Positions 21,099 through 30,583 of a stretch of 64,000 bases of DNA are shown in pieces. The position numbers and the translations under genes were made by a program. The DNA is from Pseudogemmatithrix spongiicola (GTDB lineage: Bacteria; Gemmatimonadota; Gemmatimonadetes; Gemmatimonadales; Gemmatimonadaceae). The number at the start of each line of letters is the position of its first letter. The first letter of the stretch is position 1. The stretch covers positions 682,001-746,000 of the forward strand of contig NZ_CP130613.1 in the NCBI RefSeq assembly GCF_030623445.1, given 5' to 3'. Under the pieces are notes generated by a model, which searched no databases, was not told the origin of the DNA, and saw only the letters and a program-made list of their open reading frames with translations.

Positions 21099-22772
21099 TC
21101 AGTACCCGATCGCCAACCCGTCCTTCCGTGGATCGCTGCCCGCCGAGTAGCCGCGTGGCAAGCGAATGATCGCCTGCGCCCCACCGAACGCGATCGGCGG
21201 TTGGTTGATGAGCACATGGCCCATCGATTCGAGGCCCGCGCGCACCGCGTCGCTGAACGGCGCTTCGAGCGCCACGCGATAGCCGTTGTAGTGCCGGAAC
21301 CGCGGCGCATCGATCGCCGCCTGGACATCCATGTCGAACACGAAGTGGTTGAGCAGCATCTGCACGTGCCCCTGCGCCTGCACGCCGCCGCCCATCAGGC
21401 CGAAGCTCATGTACGCCTGCTCGCGTCCGTTCACCGTCTGCGTCACGAATCCCGGAATCAGCGTGTGGAACGGTCGCTTGCCCGGCGCGACCGTGTTGGG
21501 TAGCCCCTCGGTGAGCGTGAAGCCCGCGCCGCGGTTGTGCAGCGCGAAGCCGGTGCCCGGCACGACCACGCCCGATCCGAAGTAGTCGTAGATGGAGTTG
21601 ATGAACGAGACCATGTTGCCCTCGGCGTCCGCCGTCGCGAGGTACACGGTCTCGCTGCGCGTGCGGCTCGGGCCGGGCTCCACGCGCTCCTGCGCGCGCG
21701 TGGGGTTGAGCAACTGCCGCCGCGCCGTGATGAACGCGTCGTTCAGCATCTGCTCGGCCGTCAGCTCCAGATGGTCCGCGTCGCCGACGAAGCGGTCGAG
21801 GTCGGCGTAGGCGAGCTTCTTGGCCTCGATGAGGTGGTGCAGGTACGTCGGCGAGTTGTGGCCCATCGACTTCAGGTCATACGGCTCGAGGATGCGCAGC
21901 ATCTCGAGTGCCGCGATGCCCTGGTTGTTGGGCGGCAGCTCCCACACGCGATACCCGCGGAACGGTACGGAAATCGGCGTGACCCACGTCGGCGCGTTGG
22001 CGCGCATGTCGTCGACGGTGATGAAGCCGCCGAGGCGCTGCACGTGTTCCACGATGCGCCGACCGAGCGTGCCGGTATAGAAATGCGAGACGCCGCTGTC
22101 GGCGATGGCCTGCATGGTGCGCGCGAGGTCGGGATTGCGGAACCACTCCCCGGCGCGCGGCGCGCGGCCGCCGGGGAGATACGTCGCGGATGCCGCGGCA
22201 TCGCGCTGCAGCAGGTCGGTCTGCTCGGCCCACTGGGCGGCGATGATCGGCGTGACGGGAAATCCGTCGCGCGCGTAGCCGATGGCGGGCTCGAGCAACT
22301 GCGCGAGACTCCGCGTGCCGTGCGTGCGGGCGAGCAGGTCCCAGCCGGCCAGCGCGCCGGGTACGGTGACGGACATCGCGCCCTGCTGTGAGCCGGCGCG
22401 GAATCCGCGGGCGACGAGCGTGTCGCGCAGCATGCGCGAACCGGCGCGACCGCTGGCGTTGATGGCGACGAGCTTCTGCTCCTTGGCCAGCCACACGATC
22501 GCGAACATGTCGCCGCCGAGGCCGGTCATGTGCGGCTCGGTGACGCCGAGCACGGCAGACGCGGCGATCGCGGCGTCGACGGCGTTGCCGCCGGTGCGCA
22601 GCACTTCGAGGGCTGCGGCCGAAGCGAGGGGTTGGCTCGTGGCCACCATGCCCTGCGGAGCGTAGACGGTGGAGCGGCCGGCGAGCGTCGTCGGGCGCTG
22701 TGCGGCAGCCGTCGCGAGCGGCAAGACGGCGAGTGTGAGCGTCAGCGCGAGGGCGCGGGGGTTCGCGTGCAC
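21099..22772 (-). CDS. ggt: Gamma-glutamyltransferase family protein (secreted)
   Basis: 557 residues with a signal peptide (ALALTLTLAVLPLATAAAQ). It belongs to the N-terminal-nucleophile gamma-glutamyltransferase family, which takes gamma-glutamyl groups from glutathione or related amides. GGNAVDAAIAASAVLGVTEPHMTGLGGD is the family's opening signature. The precursor is expected to cut itself before Thr375 in SETVYLATAD, aligned with the catalytic Thr of E. coli GGT; the following TVYL rather than TTHY is the wording of YwrD-like members. Later blocks FGLMGGGVQAQGH and HVLINQPP fit. The start is GTG 22772. It lies between two kinase genes on the same strand, with no obvious functional tie. 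Confidence 0.92.
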   Translation of the reverse strand: MHANPRALALTLTLAVLPLATAAAQRPTTLAGRSTVYAPQGMVATSQPLASAAALEVLRTGGNAVDAAIAASAVLGVTEPHMTGLGGDMFAIVWLAKEQKLVAINASGRAGSRMLRDTLVARGFRAGSQQGAMSVTVPGALAGWDLLARTHGTRSLAQLLEPAIGYARDGFPVTPIIAAQWAEQTDLLQRDAAASATYLPGGRAPRAGEWFRNPDLARTMQAIADSGVSHFYTGTLGRRIVEHVQRLGGFITVDDMRANAPTWVTPISVPFRGYRVWELPPNNQGIAALEMLRILEPYDLKSMGHNSPTYLHHLIEAKKLAYADLDRFVGDADHLELTAEQMLNDAFITARRQLLNPTRAQERVEPGPSRTRSETVYLATADAEGNMVSFINSIYDYFGSGVVVPGTGFALHNRGAGFTLTEGLPNTVAPGKRPFHTLIPGFVTQTVNGREQAYMSFGLMGGGVQAQGHVQMLLNHFVFDMDVQAAIDAPRFRHYNGYRVALEAPFSDAVRAGLESMGHVLINQPPIAFGGAQAIIRLPRGYSAGSDPRKDGLAIGY

Positions 22773-22816
22773 GGGGTATCCGAGGTAGGTGTCGTCAGCA
22801 AGTCAATCGGGAGGCG

Positions 22817-25090
22817 CTACAGGACGCCGGCAACGCGCGCCCGTACTTCGGCTGAGCGCCGCTCGGCTTCCTGGAGCAGCGAGCCGAAGCCCGGGTGGTT
22901 CCGTAGCCCATCGATGAATCGGCAGTGCGTACCGATGTAGGTCGGCGGGAAGAATCCCTTGCGCATTCCCAGCGCCATCACGTCCAGCGCTCGGTCAAAG
23001 TCTCCCAAGACGGCCCACACTTCAGCAAAGTGGAACGTCAGGTGCGCATCGAACGGCGCGAGGTCGAGGTGTTCCACCAAGCCTTGCGCGCCTGCGGTGT
23101 CGCCGCGCGCCGCGCGCAACAGTGCATCCGCCTGGATGCCGTACGGCAACTCGGGCATGGCGCGGCGCATGATGTCGACCTCCTGCGCCGCAGCATCGAA
23201 GTCACGCACGATCGTGAGCCCGTACGCGAGCGTCCAGCGCATCATCAGATTCTGCGGATCTGAGGCCACGGCACGGCGCACGGCGGGAATCGAAGCCGGC
23301 GCGCCGCCGATGAACCACTCCTTGATCGAGTCCATCAGGAGCCCGAGCGGTGCGAGGGGATCGACGGCGACCATCCGGCGGGTCGCGGCGATGCCCTCAT
23401 CAATCATTCCCGTGTACGTCAGCGCGACGCACTGGAAGAACCGCGATTGCGTGTCGGTAGGGTCGCGGTTGATTGCCTCTTGGAAGCCGATGATGGCCTG
23501 CACCGGCTCGCCGCGCTCGAAGGCGGCGTAGCCCAACACGCCGTGTCCCCAGGGCTCATCCGGAGCGGCTGCCACGAGTTCGCGCGCCTGGCGTTCGATC
23601 CGATCGAGGCTGTGGTGGTCACCGATGCCTGCCTTGAGTTTCGAAAGCTCGCCCCAGACGCGCAGCGCGACGAGCGGCGGGACCTCCCCCTCGATCGAGA
23701 TTGCCCGCGCGACGAGGGCATCCCAGTCCTTGTCGGCGACGACGAAGGTCCGCAGCCGTTCGCGCGCCTCGAGGAACAGCTCATAGGCCTCGACATGCTT
23801 GAAGCCACGCGTGGCGAGACGCCGGTCCTCGTCCGGTGCGAGCGACACGCCAAGCGCCGCGACGATCTCGCGCGACACGCGCTCCTGCAGGTCGAACACG
23901 TCGTCCATCGTCCCGCTGTACTTCTCGGCCCATCGCTGGCTGTCGTCGGCGGCATCGATGAGTTGCGCCGAGATGCGGAGTGCGTTGCCGGCTCGGCGCA
24001 CGCTGCCCGTGAGGATGTGGCGCACGCCGAGGGCGCGGCCGATCTCCCGGGCGCCGAGCGCGCTGCCCTTGTACTGCTGCGATGAGGTGCGCGACGTGAC
24101 GCGGAGCGCCGCGATGCGCGAGAGGTCCGTGATGATCTCTTCCGTGAGTCCGTCGCTGAAGTACTCGTTCTCGGCGTCGGTGCTCATGTTCACGAAGGGC
24201 AGGACGGCGATGGCGTTCTCGGCCACCTCTGTGCGTGGCTGCGCGGCCGCCGGCGCGGAGGGCGTGCGCAACGCCTTCGCGACGGCCGCGCCCGTGGGGT
24301 GACGCTCGGCCGGTTCCTTGGCGAGGAGCTGCGCCACGGTTTCCGCCACGATGGGCGTGACATCCTTCCGTTGCTGCGTCACGGCCGGCGGCGTATGGAT
24401 GAACCGCTTGGCGATCGTGGCCGGCACGCTGGCCGCTTCGAACGCCACCTCGCCGGTGAGCATCTCGTAGAGCACGCAGCCCAGCGAGAATAGGTCGCTG
24501 CGGCCGTCGAGCGACTCCCCTGACGCCTGCTCGGGGCTCATGTACGCGGGCGTGCCCACGGTCACGCCGATCTGGGTGAGCGTGCGCGCCTGCCCGCTAG
24601 CGGCAGCGATGGCCTTGCCGATGCCGAAGTCGGCGACGAGGGCATGACCTTCGTGCAGGAGGATGTTCTCCGGCTTGATGTCGCGGTGCACGATGTCTTG
24701 GCGATGCGCGTAGTCGAGCGCGTCGGCGACTTCGCTGGCGATCCGCGCCGCGGTCTCGACGGGCAGCGGTCCTTCGCGGTCCATGAGGGCGCGGAGGGTC
24801 AGGCCCTCCATGACCGGCATCACGAAGAACAGCGCACCATCGGCTTCACCCGAGTCGTAGAGCGGGAGGATATGCGGATGGGTGAGCCGTGCGGCGACGC
24901 GGATCTCGCGGACGAAGCGCTCGCGTCCGAGGGCGTCGGCGATATCGGGCCGCAGGAGCTTCAGGGCGACGTCGCGATCGTGGCGGAGGTCGCGGGCCAG
25001 GTACACGGTGGCCATGCCTCCGGACCCGAGGGGGCGGAGGATGCTGTATCGATCGGCGAGCGAAGCGGGAACGGCGGACGCGGGCGACAT
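22817..25090 (-). CDS. Ser/Thr protein kinase fused to COG5616-type domain and helical repeats (kinase 2)
   Basis: 757 residues from ATG 25090. The kinase domain is at 1-270, with LGSGGMATVY, Lys44, HRDIKPEN, DFG and SPEQ all intact. No transmembrane helix follows. Instead comes a domain beginning IAVLPFVNMSTD with FSDGLTEEIITDLS, SRTSSQQYKG and GVRHILTGSVRR, the TolB-amino-terminal-like module (COG5616) often joined to adenylate cyclases and kinases. The C-terminal 300 residues are TPR-like helices (GHGVLGYAAFERGEPVQAI). The protein is probably cytosolic. Its kinase sequence is clearly apart from kinases 1 and 3-5, and its layout matches kinase 6. It is divergent from kinase 3, sharing a 104-base promoter gap. 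Confidence 0.94.
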   Translation of the reverse strand: MSPASAVPASLADRYSILRPLGSGGMATVYLARDLRHDRDVALKLLRPDIADALGRERFVREIRVAARLTHPHILPLYDSGEADGALFFVMPVMEGLTLRALMDREGPLPVETAARIASEVADALDYAHRQDIVHRDIKPENILLHEGHALVADFGIGKAIAAASGQARTLTQIGVTVGTPAYMSPEQASGESLDGRSDLFSLGCVLYEMLTGEVAFEAASVPATIAKRFIHTPPAVTQQRKDVTPIVAETVAQLLAKEPAERHPTGAAVAKALRTPSAPAAAQPRTEVAENAIAVLPFVNMSTDAENEYFSDGLTEEIITDLSRIAALRVTSRTSSQQYKGSALGAREIGRALGVRHILTGSVRRAGNALRISAQLIDAADDSQRWAEKYSGTMDDVFDLQERVSREIVAALGVSLAPDEDRRLATRGFKHVEAYELFLEARERLRTFVVADKDWDALVARAISIEGEVPPLVALRVWGELSKLKAGIGDHHSLDRIERQARELVAAAPDEPWGHGVLGYAAFERGEPVQAIIGFQEAINRDPTDTQSRFFQCVALTYTGMIDEGIAATRRMVAVDPLAPLGLLMDSIKEWFIGGAPASIPAVRRAVASDPQNLMMRWTLAYGLTIVRDFDAAAQEVDIMRRAMPELPYGIQADALLRAARGDTAGAQGLVEHLDLAPFDAHLTFHFAEVWAVLGDFDRALDVMALGMRKGFFPPTYIGTHCRFIDGLRNHPGFGSLLQEAERRSAEVRARVAGVL

Positions 25091-25194
25091 CGTGTCGGGG
25101 AAGATGGCAGGGAACGGGACCGCGCGCACCTCCAGCCATATTCTCGCGAACTGCTCTGGCGGTGACCGCGCACGGCGGCGACCTTTGCACGACG

Positions 25195-27882
25195 ATGCCC
25201 ACGCCCGAACGCCTGCAGGCCGCCCTCGCGGACCGCTACCGCATCGAGCGCGAGCTCGGCGCGGGTGGCATGGCCAACGTCTACCTCGCCGAAGACCTCA
25301 AGCACGGCCGCAAGGTCGCGCTCAAGGTCTTGAAGCCAGAGCTCGCCGCCGTACTCGGCGCCGAGCGCTTCGTGGTGGAGATCAAGACGACGGCGGCCCT
25401 GCAGCATCCGCACATCCTGCCGCTTTTTGATTCGGGCACGGCGGACGGCTTCCTGTTCTATGTGATGCCGTTCATCGACGGCGAGACACTGCGCGACAAG
25501 CTGAACCGCGAGACGCAGTTCAGCGTGGACGAGGCGGTGCGCATCACGCGTGAGATCGCCGAGGCGCTGCACTACGCGCACGCGCACGGCGTGATCCATC
25601 GCGACATCAAGCCGGAGAACATCCTGCTGGCGAACGGCCGCCCGATGGTGGCGGACTTCGGCATCGCGCTGGCCGTGAGCGCGGCGGCGGGCGGGCGGAT
25701 GACCGAGACCGGCCTCTCGCTCGGCACGCCGCACTATATGAGTCCCGAGCAGGCGACGGCCGAGAAGGAGATCACGGGCCGCAGCGACGTCTACTCGCTG
25801 GCGAGTGTCTGCTACGAGATGCTCACCGGCAACCCGCCGCACGTGGGCTCGAGCGCGCAGCAAATCATCATGCGCATCATCACCGAGCAGCCGGAGCCGG
25901 TGACGCTGCATCGCAAGACCGTGCCACCGCACGTGGCGGCGGCGGTGGCGAAGGCGTTGGAGAAGTTGCCGGCGGATCGCTTCGAGAGCGCGGAGAAGTT
26001 CGCCGAGGCGTTGGCGAATCCTGCGTTCACGACGATGACAGGCGTTGGCGCGCAGGCGATGGCCGCGCGCGCCGCCGCGCGCGCGCCGTTGCTCGCCGCG
26101 AGTGTCATTGCCGCGGTGGCCACGGTCGCCGCGGTGTTCCTCGCCCTGCGACCGCAGCCGGAGCAGCCGGTCACGCGCTTCCAGCTCGCGTTGCCGGACT
26201 CGCAGATGCTGGTGCCGGGATACCCCGCGCCGGTGCCCGCTCCCGATGGTTCGTTCCTCGTGTACCACGGCCCGGTGCCCGGGAATCCGGCGGTCCCGCA
26301 ACTGTGGATCAAGCGTCGCGATCAGGCGACCGCTGATCCGATTCCCGGGAGTGTCGGTGCGGGCTACATAGCCATCTCGCCCGATGGCAGGCGCCTCGCC
26401 TTCGACAACTCGGGACGAGTCCGGATCATGCCGGTCACCGGTGGGGCGTCTGTCGTCGTCGCAGAACCCACGGCGCTGCCGTTCGGAATCGCCTGGCTCG
26501 ACAACGAGCGCGTGCTGTATACCGCCGCCCCGGCAGACAACCCGAGCTTGATGGAGATCTTCCTTGTTCCGGCGTCCGGAGGCGAATCGCGGCGGCTCGG
26601 GCTGCTCAGGGAAGGTCGCGCCGCGGTCCTTCCCTCTCCGATCGCCGGGCGCGACGCGTTCTTGTTCCTCAGCTGCGCCTCGGTGATCGACTGCGACCTG
26701 CACGTGTTCGACCTTCGGACTGACAGCGCGAAGGCTTTGGTCTCGGGCTCGTTGCTCGGTGTACATGCCGCGAGCGGGCACTTGCTGTTCGAACGGGGCG
26801 GCGCGCTCCTGGCCGTGCGGTTCGACGCCTCGTCGCTGGAGATGCGGGGTGACCCCGTGCAGCTCTTCAGCACGCTGAGCATCCAAGCGCCCGGTTCCGC
26901 TTCGATCGGTGCAGACGGCACGATGATCGCGATGAACGGCGGGAGCGCCGGGTTCGGGAGCACGCAGGAGTTCGTCTGGGTCGACCGGAACGGCCGTCAG
27001 GAGCAAGTCGACCCGGCGATGGGTCCCCTGCGCATGACCGTCACCGGCAGCAACCACGGCTGGTCTCTCTCCCCCGACGGTTCGCGCGTCGCCATCGGTC
27101 TCGCCACCGCATCTGGCGACGACATCTGGGTCAAGCAGTTGCCCCGCGGTCCGCTCACTCGTGCCACGATCGATGCGGCGGGCGAGTTCCGGCCGCGGTG
27201 GATGCCGGACGGCAAATCGCTGGTGTTCCCCACCGTAACGGACGTACGTGTGCGTCGCGCAGACGGCACGGGACGTGACTCGGTCATCCTGCGCGGCCAG
27301 CTCAACGAAGTCCGGATGTCTCCCGACGGGAAGTGGCTGTTGGCACGCGGCGGCGCGGCCAGTTCTGTCGACGGTGGACGCGACATCCTTGCCATGCGCA
27401 TCGGCGTCGACACGGCGCTTCGTCCGTTGCTGGCGACGCAGCAGTACGATGAGACGGCCCCGTCGCTTTCGCCGGACGGCAACTGGTTGCTGTATCAGTC
27501 GAACGAATCCGGCCGACGTGAACTGTTTGTCCGCCCATTTCCAGACGTCGACCGCGTTCGCGTGCAGGTGTCGCTCGGCGGGGGTGAAGCCCCCCTGTGG
27601 TCACGCAACGGCCGCGAGATCTTCTTCCTGTCGCTCGACCGGCAGATGATGGCGGTCGACTTCACCGCAGGCACCACACCTGTGGTCAGCGAGCCGCGTG
27701 CCCTATTCCCTGTGCCGCGGGAGCTCCTTGCCGTCGAGACGGCCTTCTACACGCCCTGGGATGTCGCGCCGGACGGGCGATTCCTGATGACGCGGAGCCT
27801 TGGGCTCCGTGAGGGCGATGCGCCGGTGCCGATCGTCACCTACAATCTCTTTGCGGAGCTTCGGCGCCTGCTGCCGCGCTAG
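25195..27882 (+). CDS. Transmembrane Ser/Thr protein kinase with PD40/TolB-like propeller (kinase 3)
   Basis: 895 residues from ATG 25195. The kinase domain has LGAGGMANVY, Lys44, HRDIKPEN (Asp137), DFG (Asp154), GTPHYMSPEQ and the SAAAGGRMTETGLSLGT activation-loop block shared by all four propeller kinases. A transmembrane helix spans about 297-318 (LLAASVIAAVATVAAVFLAL). The C-terminal propeller has repeated blades (SPDGRRLAFDN, SPDGSRVAIGL, SPDGKWLLARG, SPDGNWLLYQS). It is followed by kinase 4 after only 12 bases, so the two are very probably cotranscribed. The propeller resembles that of kinase 4 (PHLWIKRRD / PQLWIKRRD, SGDD(I/V)W, RADG..RDS), which suggests gene duplication. Confidence 0.95.
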   Translation: MPTPERLQAALADRYRIERELGAGGMANVYLAEDLKHGRKVALKVLKPELAAVLGAERFVVEIKTTAALQHPHILPLFDSGTADGFLFYVMPFIDGETLRDKLNRETQFSVDEAVRITREIAEALHYAHAHGVIHRDIKPENILLANGRPMVADFGIALAVSAAAGGRMTETGLSLGTPHYMSPEQATAEKEITGRSDVYSLASVCYEMLTGNPPHVGSSAQQIIMRIITEQPEPVTLHRKTVPPHVAAAVAKALEKLPADRFESAEKFAEALANPAFTTMTGVGAQAMAARAAARAPLLAASVIAAVATVAAVFLALRPQPEQPVTRFQLALPDSQMLVPGYPAPVPAPDGSFLVYHGPVPGNPAVPQLWIKRRDQATADPIPGSVGAGYIAISPDGRRLAFDNSGRVRIMPVTGGASVVVAEPTALPFGIAWLDNERVLYTAAPADNPSLMEIFLVPASGGESRRLGLLREGRAAVLPSPIAGRDAFLFLSCASVIDCDLHVFDLRTDSAKALVSGSLLGVHAASGHLLFERGGALLAVRFDASSLEMRGDPVQLFSTLSIQAPGSASIGADGTMIAMNGGSAGFGSTQEFVWVDRNGRQEQVDPAMGPLRMTVTGSNHGWSLSPDGSRVAIGLATASGDDIWVKQLPRGPLTRATIDAAGEFRPRWMPDGKSLVFPTVTDVRVRRADGTGRDSVILRGQLNEVRMSPDGKWLLARGGAASSVDGGRDILAMRIGVDTALRPLLATQQYDETAPSLSPDGNWLLYQSNESGRRELFVRPFPDVDRVRVQVSLGGGEAPLWSRNGREIFFLSLDRQMMAVDFTAGTTPVVSEPRALFPVPRELLAVETAFYTPWDVAPDGRFLMTRSLGLREGDAPVPIVTYNLFAELRRLLPR

Positions 27883-27894
27883 CGTCCACTGGCC

Positions 27895-30567
27895 ATGAAC
27901 ATCCCTGATCGCCTGACGACCGCTCTGGAAGACCGCTACCGCATCGAGCGCGAGCTCGGTGCGGGCGGCATGGCTACGGTCTTCCTCGCCGCCGACCTGA
28001 AGCATGACCGAAAAGTCGCCATCAAGGTCCTGAAGCCGGAGCTGGCCGCCGTGCTCGGCGCCGAGCGCTTCGTGCAGGAGATCAAGACCACGGCCGCGCT
28101 CAGCCACCCGCACATCCTGCCCTTGTTCGACTCGGGCGAGGCGGGCGGCTTCCTGTACTACGTGATGCCGTACATCGAAGGCGAGACGATCCGCGAGCGC
28201 CTGAACCGCGAGACGCAGCTCAGCGTGGACGAGGCGCTGCGCATCACCCGGGAGATTGCCGACGCGCTGGACTACGCGCACCGACATGGCGTGATCCACC
28301 GCGACATCAAGCCCGAGAACATCCTGTTGCACGATGGGCGCGCGATGGTGATGGACTTCGGCATCGCGCTGGCGGTGAGTGCGGCCGCGGGCGGGCGGAT
28401 GACCGAGACGGGGCTCAGCCTCGGCACGCCGCACTACATGAGCCCCGAACAGGCGACCGCGGACAAGGACCTCACGGCGCGCTCAGACGTCTACTCGCTC
28501 GCCAGCGTGTGTTTTGAGATGCTCGCCGGCGAGCCGCCGCACGGCGGGGGCTCGGCGCAGGCGATCATCATGAAGATCATCGCCGAGCCGGCGCCGCGCG
28601 TGGACAAACTGCGGCGGAACGTGCCGGCTCATGTGACGGCGGCGTTGGCGACGGCATTGGAGAAGGTGCCGGCGGATCGGTTCGCGACGGCGCGCGCGTT
28701 CAGCGATGCGTTGGGGAACGTGCACTATCGGGGCACGGGCGCTGCAGTGGCGGCGGTGTCAGCGCCGTCGGGCACCAGGCGGATTGAGCGCGTGGCGCTG
28801 GCGGTCGCGAGCGTTACGGTGGTGGCGCTCGCGGCATGGATCGCCGCTCGACCCACCGTGGCGCCTCCCGTGGTTGCGTATCGGCTCGCCACGGCAGGGG
28901 ACGCGCTCCCGGACGATCGCGGGCCCGTCGCCATCACCTCGGACGGTGAACAAGTGATCTACGCAGCGAGCGGCGGGGTGGGCTCGGCTGTGCCGCACCT
29001 GTGGATCAAGCGCCGCGATAGCGTCGACGCCGTGCTCATTCCCGGCACCGATCTGGTGACGGCGGTCGCCGTCTCGCCGAACAACCAGTCCCTCGCGCTC
29101 ATCCGCGGGCGGTCGCTCACGCGCGTGAACCTGTCGGGGGGTGCGTCCACGGTGCTCGCGCGCCAAGCGGCGAACGTTCCGCGCGGCGTGGCATGGCTCG
29201 AGGACGGCACGATCCTCTACGTGGCGCACCCGGGTCGGATGGTCCGTCGCGTCTCCAGCGAAGGCGGCGAGGTCGACGACCTGTGGTCGTCCGACACCCT
29301 GAACGTCTCGGGGCTCGCGCCGCTCCCGGGCAGCTCGCTCGTGCTCTTCACCGGGTGCGCGGCGCCGTGTGCCGTGCCCTCGCTCTGGGCGCTCGACCTC
29401 AAGACCCGTTCGGCGACGTTCGTGACCCCCGATATCCGCTTCGTCGAGCCGCTGCCGAATGGCGAGCTGCTGCTCGTGAGTAGCCTGACGCAGGTCGGGT
29501 GGATCGCGAGCTTCGACCCACGTACGCTCAGCGTCGGCGTCGCTCGGCGGCCCGTGCTTGACTCTGTCGGCACCATCGGGGCGTCGTCGTACCTAGCGCT
29601 GTCGAAGAGCGGCACCCTGGTGTATCGGCGCGGCGCTGCGCCGGGCAGCGGAATCTATGAATTGGTGTCCATCGACCGCACGGGCCGCGTGTCCGCGATC
29701 GATTCGTCGTTCAGTTTCCGGCTCACCGCCACGGCGGGAGATTTCGGCTGGCGCGTGTCGCCAGACGGGCGGAGTCTCGCGATCGGCTTGCGCACGGAGT
29801 CCGGCGACGATGTGTGGCGCAAGGCGCTGCCGCGTGGGTCGCTGGCTCGCGTCACGTTCGGCCAGACGGCGGAACGCCGACCGAGTTGGACGGCGGACGG
29901 TCAGCATATCGTCTTCGTGGCGGACGATGGCGTGTACCTGCGCCGCGCGGACGGCGCGGGTGGCGACTCGCTGTTGCTGCGCGGAGAGCTCAACGAGGCG
30001 TCGATCAGCGCCGATGGCCGGTGGCTCATCGTGCGGCGCGGGGCGCAGGGTGCCGTCGCCGGCGGGCGCGATATCTTGGTGCGCCGGCTCGACGTCGCCG
30101 ATACACTCACGCCGCTCCTCGCGACCGAGTTTGATGAGCACTCGTTCGAACTCTCGCCCGACGGGCGGTGGATTGTGTATGTCTCGAACGAGAGTGGGCG
30201 TGACGAGGTCTTGGTACGCCCTTTTCCCGATGTGCGCGGGGCGAAGTTGCCCGTCTCGGTCGCCGGCGGTGCGGCGCCGCGCTGGTCGCGCGACGGACTC
30301 GAGCTCTACTACGTCGATCCGCAGTTCCGGTTGATGGCGGCTCGGTTCCGCGGCGCGGCGTCACCCGAGGCCGACGAGCCGCAGGCACTGTTCGAGCTGC
30401 CCCGCGCGATGGCCGAGATCGCTTCCAGTTGGTTCACGCCGTACGACGTGACGCCGGATGGCCGCTTCGTGATGGTGCGCAGTACGATGCGCATCGCGGA
30501 CGAGAGCATCCTCTCAGTGCGCGTGATCGAGAACTGGCTGTCGGCGGTGCAGGGGACGCGGCGCTGA
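27895..30567 (+). CDS. Transmembrane Ser/Thr protein kinase with PD40/TolB-like propeller (kinase 4)
   Basis: 890 residues. All kinase catalytic residues are present (LGAGGMATVF, Lys44, HRDIKPEN, DFG, SPEQ). A transmembrane helix lies at about 297-317 (VALAVASVTVVALAAWIA). The propeller has blades at SPNNQSLALIR, SPDGRSLAIGL, SADGRWLIVRR, SPDGRWIVYVS. FTGCAAPCAVPSLWALDLK carries a Cys pair that may form a disulfide outside the cell membrane. It is the second gene of the kinase 3-4 pair and a likely tandem duplicate, as the whole length aligns. It converges with kinase 5, with 16 bases between stops. Confidence 0.95.
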   Translation: MNIPDRLTTALEDRYRIERELGAGGMATVFLAADLKHDRKVAIKVLKPELAAVLGAERFVQEIKTTAALSHPHILPLFDSGEAGGFLYYVMPYIEGETIRERLNRETQLSVDEALRITREIADALDYAHRHGVIHRDIKPENILLHDGRAMVMDFGIALAVSAAAGGRMTETGLSLGTPHYMSPEQATADKDLTARSDVYSLASVCFEMLAGEPPHGGGSAQAIIMKIIAEPAPRVDKLRRNVPAHVTAALATALEKVPADRFATARAFSDALGNVHYRGTGAAVAAVSAPSGTRRIERVALAVASVTVVALAAWIAARPTVAPPVVAYRLATAGDALPDDRGPVAITSDGEQVIYAASGGVGSAVPHLWIKRRDSVDAVLIPGTDLVTAVAVSPNNQSLALIRGRSLTRVNLSGGASTVLARQAANVPRGVAWLEDGTILYVAHPGRMVRRVSSEGGEVDDLWSSDTLNVSGLAPLPGSSLVLFTGCAAPCAVPSLWALDLKTRSATFVTPDIRFVEPLPNGELLLVSSLTQVGWIASFDPRTLSVGVARRPVLDSVGTIGASSYLALSKSGTLVYRRGAAPGSGIYELVSIDRTGRVSAIDSSFSFRLTATAGDFGWRVSPDGRSLAIGLRTESGDDVWRKALPRGSLARVTFGQTAERRPSWTADGQHIVFVADDGVYLRRADGAGGDSLLLRGELNEASISADGRWLIVRRGAQGAVAGGRDILVRRLDVADTLTPLLATEFDEHSFELSPDGRWIVYVSNESGRDEVLVRPFPDVRGAKLPVSVAGGAAPRWSRDGLELYYVDPQFRLMAARFRGAASPEADEPQALFELPRAMAEIASSWFTPYDVTPDGRFVMVRSTMRIADESILSVRVIENWLSAVQGTRR

Positions 30568-30583
30568 CGCGCCGGCGCTCTGT

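Noticed and set aside
24961-27057. 698-codon minus-strand frame opposite kinase 3
   Set aside because: It is the antisense shadow of kinase 3 and the divergent gap; Arg/His-rich without hydrophobic core pattern.
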